64,000 bases of DNA, from positions 55,061-119,060 of the forward strand of contig WYEQ01000018.1 in the NCBI GenBank assembly GCA_009904015.1, written 5' to 3'. Numbering within the stretch: position 1 is the first letter of the stretch; the number at the start of each line of letters is the position of its first letter. The translations under genes and the position numbers were made by a program. This DNA is from Desulfurococcales archaeon. GTDB taxonomy: Archaea > Thermoproteota > Thermoprotei_A > Sulfolobales > Fervidicoccaceae. The notes under the pieces are model-generated. The model was not told the origin of the DNA. It ran no database searches and saw nothing but the letters and a program-made list of their open reading frames with translations. Shown piece after piece: positions 60,490-64,000 of this stretch.

Positions 60490-61221
60490 TTATTTCTTGC
60501 CTCTGAACGCCACGAAGCCCACTAGTAGACCTATTATTAAGGCAACTATTGCCGCGCCAGCAACAGCTCCAGTGTTTGTCTTAGTTACTGTGGTTGTTAC
60601 CGGCGTTGTCACGGTCTGTGTCACCGTATTAGTCTTTGTCTCTGTCAGCGTCTGCGTCACCGTTGCCGTAGTCGTCTTCTCAACCGTCTGAGTAGTCGTG
60701 ACGGGCTGAGTAACTGTTTTTGTCTCCGTCACCGTTGCCGTAGTGGTTGTCGTTACGTTTTGTATCTGTGTCACCGTTGTCGTTACTGTCACCGTTGGTT
60801 GGGTGGTTGTTGTGTTGGTCTCAGTGGGCGTGGGAGTCGGGGTTATGTACGTAAACGTTACGTGGACAACTTTTGTATCTCCGCTCGCCACTTCTTTAAT
60901 CTCTATTGTGTATACACCTTCAGGGAAGTTAGCCCTCGGCTCAGTCGGGAAACTGAAAAGGGTTAAGCTAAACGCACCAGTGTTATCGCTTGTAACTTGG
61001 TCCAGCGTTAGCAATTTGTTGTTTGGATCGTAGACTGAAATAGCAACGAGTTGCTGAGGAACAGAAGTCTTACCAGCCACCACGAGGGTGTCTCCAGGGT
61101 AGAAGACTTGGTTTTCTACAGGAGATGTTACTTGGAGAGCTTGTGCTGATGGCGCAATTAATATTACCGCAAGTAGCAACGCGACTAGTCCTAACAAGGC
61201 TTTCTGCTTCATGAATTTCAC
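60490..61221 (-). CDS. Secreted/cell-surface protein: Ig-like domain, Thr-rich stalk, membrane anchor
   Basis: 243 residues. Signal peptide with basic start and hydrophobic core (residues 1-28, cut near AQA-LQV), an Ig-like beta domain (30-127), a Thr/Val-rich low-complexity stalk (130-217) built of TVT/TTT repeats, and a C-terminal transmembrane helix ending FRGKK. This is the layout of archaeal pseudo-periplasmic surface proteins. GTGA upstream of the ATG is a good Shine-Dalgarno (AGGTGAAATTC-ATG). The DNA encoding the stalk is itself repetitive (about 60570-60830). Function: surface exposure only. Confidence 0.85.
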   Translation of the reverse strand: MKFMKQKALLGLVALLLAVILIAPSAQALQVTSPVENQVFYPGDTLVVAGKTSVPQQLVAISVYDPNNKLLTLDQVTSDNTGAFSLTLFSFPTEPRANFPEGVYTIEIKEVASGDTKVVHVTFTYITPTPTPTETNTTTTQPTVTVTTTVTQIQNVTTTTTATVTETKTVTQPVTTTQTVEKTTTATVTQTLTETKTNTVTQTVTTPVTTTVTKTNTGAVAGAAIVALIIGLLVGFVAFRGKK

Positions 61222-61371
61222 CTACAATTATATGTTAAATTTTTGCATGTTTTACGTTTAAAAACTTATGCTACTGTATATTAATAAACCTAACTCCGAA
61301 TAGATTAACCAAGAATTTTTGCTATACGGAGTTCAGCATACATATGTATATGTTTGTATAATTATAATCAC

Positions 61372-63060
61372 TTATTCTTCATATATTACGTTTAGCCCAA
61401 GTCTAACGGCATTGTTCAATATGTCTTCGCATAGCTTTCTGGGGTGATTGTGGCTTGAGAGGAAGCTTATCAGCTCTTCTTCTTTATCTGGGTCGCTGAG
61501 CAAAGCCTCGCTCCACCCGCATATTGAGCCCTTTACAATTAGCTTTCCATCAAGGGTTAACCCATAGTACCTGTTAGTCGCGCCTCTCTCCATATATGCA
61601 TGATTTGTTCTCGGTATTATCAACCATTTATACATGTTTTCGATTTTTATTTTAAACCCCGTTATGATGCTCAGCTTCTCGATGAGCCTAGATAGCTCCT
61701 CTTTCTCTATTTTTTCGTTGTTTTTGCTAATGAATAAGCTGTCAACTATGAAGTGGATAACCCTGTACCCACTCTCCTCCGCGGCAGTTATGGCTCTTTT
61801 CAAAACCTCCCTTGCAACCCAGGTTACGGTTTCGTATGCGTATATGTTCCCGAACCTAGAGTTCCTATAGCCTAGGTAGCCAAAGCTAGCTACGAGGATC
61901 CATTTTATTGCTTTTTCTCTATAACTAGAGGTCTTATCGCCAAGCTTCTTTATTGATTCTCTTCTATTCACCAGCTCTCTCAGAACGGTTGCTACAAGGC
62001 CTGGCTTGTCTAGGCAAATCACGTGGGGAGAGCCGAAGGGCCTATGGATGTTTGTGCATTCAGGCTTGTTCAGCGTTTCTGGTGATATGTTGTAGGTAGC
62101 TATGATGGATGGATAAAGGCTTGAGAAGTCCAGTTGAGCTACGTTGAGATAGAGGCCTGGACGAGGAGAGCCTATCAAGCCTCCTTTATCTGTGAATAGA
62201 AGACTGTCCATATCTCTCCATCTATCTCCACCCATTCTGGCCTTTGGGACAAGCATCTTTTTCTCAACAGCTCTGAAGGCCTCTATCGTTGTTAGTATCT
62301 CTCCTATGCTGGAGCGGGAAACTCGCTCTAGGTCCATGCAGCTGAGCCTGCACAGCTCTATCAGGCCATAAATGTTGTCCACGGGGTTTCTATTTACTCT
62401 GATAACTGGTCTCCACCCAGCTAGCCTAGTTGGAATCACGTTGTTGTAGTCGATTATTACGTGTGAGTCATCTATGTAATCGACCGGGTAGTCATAGCTG
62501 TCGGCCTTCCATGAAACGGCCTCCCCGCTTCCCAGCTCATATAGTGTAAAAACAAGTTTTCTATCACGCATCACAACTTGAAGAACCCTTAGCGGCGGGA
62601 CATGGTAAGTGATTTCATTGTTCTTCTCCGAAGACCAGTAGCAGGCCTTAAGGCCATGTTCTCTTAGGCCTAGCAGAAGGCTTCCTGGCTGCGTGTTCAC
62701 CGGTTGCGCTAGCCCCTTGTTCTCCAGCTCCTTTCCCAGCCTCTGGAGAAATAGTAGGTTTTTCGACGTTACTTTTAGTAGCTTTACTTTTCTCTCATAC
62801 CAAGGGGGGGATAGCCACTCCTCAACGGAGACCTCGTGTATACCCTCAACGTTCTCCAAGTCTTCTCTTAGTGCAGCTGTTTTTTCTTCCTTGAATGATA
62901 GAAGGTAAAGTGGGTAGAGCACATCTCTTTTCTCGAAGGAAACACGGCCCTCCTCGTCTACCCAGATGGCGATTGCTACATCTTCATGCGGTATTGTTCT
63001 TAGAAGCCACTTTTCTTTCAAGCTCAAGCACCCTTGCCCAGAGCTTAGCCAGAGCAGCAA
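61372..63060 (-). CDS. polB2: B-family DNA polymerase of the PolB2 (Dpo2) group
   Basis: A 562-residue PolB without the 3'-5' exonuclease domain. Motif A is LDFSSLYPSII (Asp311), motif B KWILVASFGYLGY (Lys386), and motif C IHFIVDSLFI, where the usual DTD has become IVD (Asp440 kept, first Asp lost). This short, partly degenerate form is typical of archaeal PolB2. In Sulfolobales Dpo2 is a damage-inducible translesion polymerase. It overlaps the small upstream gene; TTG at 63021 is an alternative start. Operon: RecA-like, small protein, PolB2. Confidence 0.86.
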   Translation of the reverse strand: MLLWLSSGQGCLSLKEKWLLRTIPHEDVAIAIWVDEEGRVSFEKRDVLYPLYLLSFKEEKTAALREDLENVEGIHEVSVEEWLSPPWYERKVKLLKVTSKNLLFLQRLGKELENKGLAQPVNTQPGSLLLGLREHGLKACYWSSEKNNEITYHVPPLRVLQVVMRDRKLVFTLYELGSGEAVSWKADSYDYPVDYIDDSHVIIDYNNVIPTRLAGWRPVIRVNRNPVDNIYGLIELCRLSCMDLERVSRSSIGEILTTIEAFRAVEKKMLVPKARMGGDRWRDMDSLLFTDKGGLIGSPRPGLYLNVAQLDFSSLYPSIIATYNISPETLNKPECTNIHRPFGSPHVICLDKPGLVATVLRELVNRRESIKKLGDKTSSYREKAIKWILVASFGYLGYRNSRFGNIYAYETVTWVAREVLKRAITAAEESGYRVIHFIVDSLFISKNNEKIEKEELSRLIEKLSIITGFKIKIENMYKWLIIPRTNHAYMERGATNRYYGLTLDGKLIVKGSICGWSEALLSDPDKEEELISFLSSHNHPRKLCEDILNNAVRLGLNVIYEE

Positions 63061-63247
63061 GGAGAATAGAGTCTATTGGTAGCTGGGGAGGAATCAACAT
63101 AAGTAGCGGGATTATATCGTCGTAGCTTCTCAGAATATCCATTAGAGCAGCTCGGATCGAGGGGTCCTGGATTACCTCTAGGCTTTTTCTTATTCGCTCA
63201 GCTTCCTGGTCTAGAGCCACTCTGATAGGAGGGCTTGTCCTACCCAT
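62984..63247 (-). CDS. Small helical protein of the PolB2 operon
   Basis: 87 residues, helical (RVALDQEAERIRKSLEVI...LAKLWARVLELERKV), ending with a charged coil. It overlaps the RecA-like gene by 37 bases and PolB2 by up to 77 bases, an arrangement of translational coupling. The start is ATG at 63245-63247. No family recognised; in analogous mutasome clusters small linker proteins bridge the polymerase and the RecA-like subunit, so an adaptor role is conceivable. Confidence 0.65.
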   Translation of the reverse strand: MGRTSPPIRVALDQEAERIRKSLEVIQDPSIRAALMDILRSYDDIIPLLMLIPPQLPIDSILLAALAKLWARVLELERKVASKNNTA

Positions 63248-63918
63248 TCCGCTCTCCCCTCAATCTCATCTATGCTTAGAAAAACAGAAGTGCTACCCCT
63301 CGAGGGATGCTTCACGAGAAGCGCCTTAACGCCCCTTTTACCTACCTTCTCGAGCATTACGGACACGTGAACACTATGCCTGTAGAGGGATCCTCCTTCG
63401 GGTTGACTGCGCGAGAAGACAGAGTATCTGTTGAAAATAGCTACTCTCGCGCCATGACCGCTCAACCTTCTGATATGCCTAACGACAGGGCTTAGCCTCC
63501 ACCGCTCCTTTGGGGGGAGCTCAACGGCGTGCACGAATGGGTCAAACAACACGTAGCTCCTAGACATCCCAGTGTTTGCCTCGGAGAGAAGCTGCGTTGT
63601 ATCCTCGATCCTAAAGGACCTCGAGACCGTCACGGAGCCCTGGCAGTTTTCAAGTAGCGCTCTTTTCTTTATTTCATAGAAGTCATAGAGAAGCGGAGAG
63701 CTCTGAGCGACAAGCAATGCTACATTTCCATAGCAACTCCACTTAGCCACTAAGCGATAAGATAGAGAGACCAGCACGTCCAGATCACCGTAAAACTCTA
63801 TAACAGAGCCACCGCTTATGCATCCAATAAGCTCATCCAGCTCCTCTAGGCCAGTTGAGTAGCAATAACCATCCGCAGCATACCTAGCTAGGAAATCAGG
63901 AATAGAAAGCATAATCAA
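63211..63918 (-). CDS. RecA/RadA-superfamily ATPase-like protein with degenerate Walker A (ImuA-like)
   Basis: 235 residues with the RadA core fold: GGSVIEFYGDLDVLVS (residues 36-51) occupies the P-loop position, but the GxxGxGK(S/T) residues are gone, so it should not hydrolyse ATP in the usual way. SYVLFDPF resembles the Walker B strand. The start is TTG (63918) or ATG (63912). First gene of the run leading to PolB2, like the inactive RecA-like ImuA/SulA beside bacterial translesion polymerases. The stretch 63919-64000 shows nothing further. Confidence 0.72.
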   Translation of the reverse strand: MIMLSIPDFLARYAADGYCYSTGLEELDELIGCISGGSVIEFYGDLDVLVSLSYRLVAKWSCYGNVALLVAQSSPLLYDFYEIKKRALLENCQGSVTVSRSFRIEDTTQLLSEANTGMSRSYVLFDPFVHAVELPPKERWRLSPVVRHIRRLSGHGARVAIFNRYSVFSRSQPEGGSLYRHSVHVSVMLEKVGKRGVKALLVKHPSRGSTSVFLSIDEIEGRAEWVGQALLSEWL

Positions 63919-64000
63919 TAACCAAGAGATCCATGGTGTATGGGAGACATTATTAGGGAAATAAACAGTTTTTCCCTAGGGAGGGGACACCGAAAGTAAT

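Noticed and set aside
60497..61033. Plus-strand Val-rich membrane-like frames opposite the surface protein
   Set aside because: They are the reverse complement of the repetitive TVT coding region and have no promoter, start signal or family.

Overview
The window is chromosomal DNA of a thermophilic archaeon, most likely a member of the Thermoproteota (crenarchaeal lineage). The evidence is a TFS/PCNA/PriS/Rpo11/Csl4/Dph2 supercluster, an Rpo4-DUF655-KsgA cluster, a short crenarchaeal-type XPF nuclease, a CdvB-like ESCRT-III protein, a PolB2 (Dpo2) cluster, non-phosphorylating GAPN, and TTTAAATA-type promoters. Many genes start with TTG or GTG. No rRNA and no CRISPR array were seen. The genus cannot be fixed from this sequence.
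0-7.2 kb (all minus strand): information-processing supercluster, in transcription order L10e, Dph2, METTL5-like methylase, Csl4, DUF2067-like protein, Rpo11, unknown protein, TFS, small helical protein, PCNA, PriS. 7.4-12.0 kb (plus strand): L21e, Rpo4, DUF655, KsgA and three RNA/protein methyltransferases, with mostly overlapping genes. 12.1-15.9 kb (minus strand): PAP2 phosphatase, Pus10, SRP54, aIF5A. Then come glycerate 2-kinase, tRNA-Arg(UCU), a HEPN/MNT pair and a solo IS200/IS605-like end.
18.8-23.2 kb: threonine synthesis (thrC converging on asd-lysC-thrB). 23.7-28.1 kb: a compact operon of eukaryotic-type isocitrate dehydrogenase, an HCS/IPMS-superfamily synthase that looks like Re-citrate synthase, and a split aconitase of the LeuCD fold. 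Together these read as a complete acetyl-CoA plus oxaloacetate to 2-oxoglutarate route built from non-standard parts. Glutamine synthetase at 51.7-53.1 kb would use its product downstream.
28.3-35.4 kb: hypothetical proteins, archaemetzincin, a BtpA-like protein, an amidohydrolase, a divergent MoeA-like protein with a disturbed N-terminus, and an exported flavoprotein. 35.6-41.5 kb: mevalonate kinase and a class II HMG-CoA reductase bracketing a biotin salvage locus (birA, ecfT, fused ecfA, bioY). 41.6-53 kb: a leaderless micro-gene, GAPN, an Rnl3 RNA ligase with its PIN partner, a CBS protein, LeuRS, a PfkB kinase, a methyltransferase and GlnA.
53-64 kb: an AbrB-PhoU regulator starting on a 22-bp perfect palindrome, a Xer recombinase with a zinc-ribbon tail, an orphan 3' half of a tRNA with its own TATA-like element, XPF, an ABC exporter, an ESCRT-III/ribbon-helix-helix gene pair, a threonine-rich surface protein, and a three-gene PolB2 cluster (inactive RecA-like protein, small helical protein, PolB2) resembling an archaeal mutasome. 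The strongest candidates for new biology are the Re-citrate synthase operon, the PolB2 cluster, the ESCRT-III/RHH pair and the tRNA 3' half.
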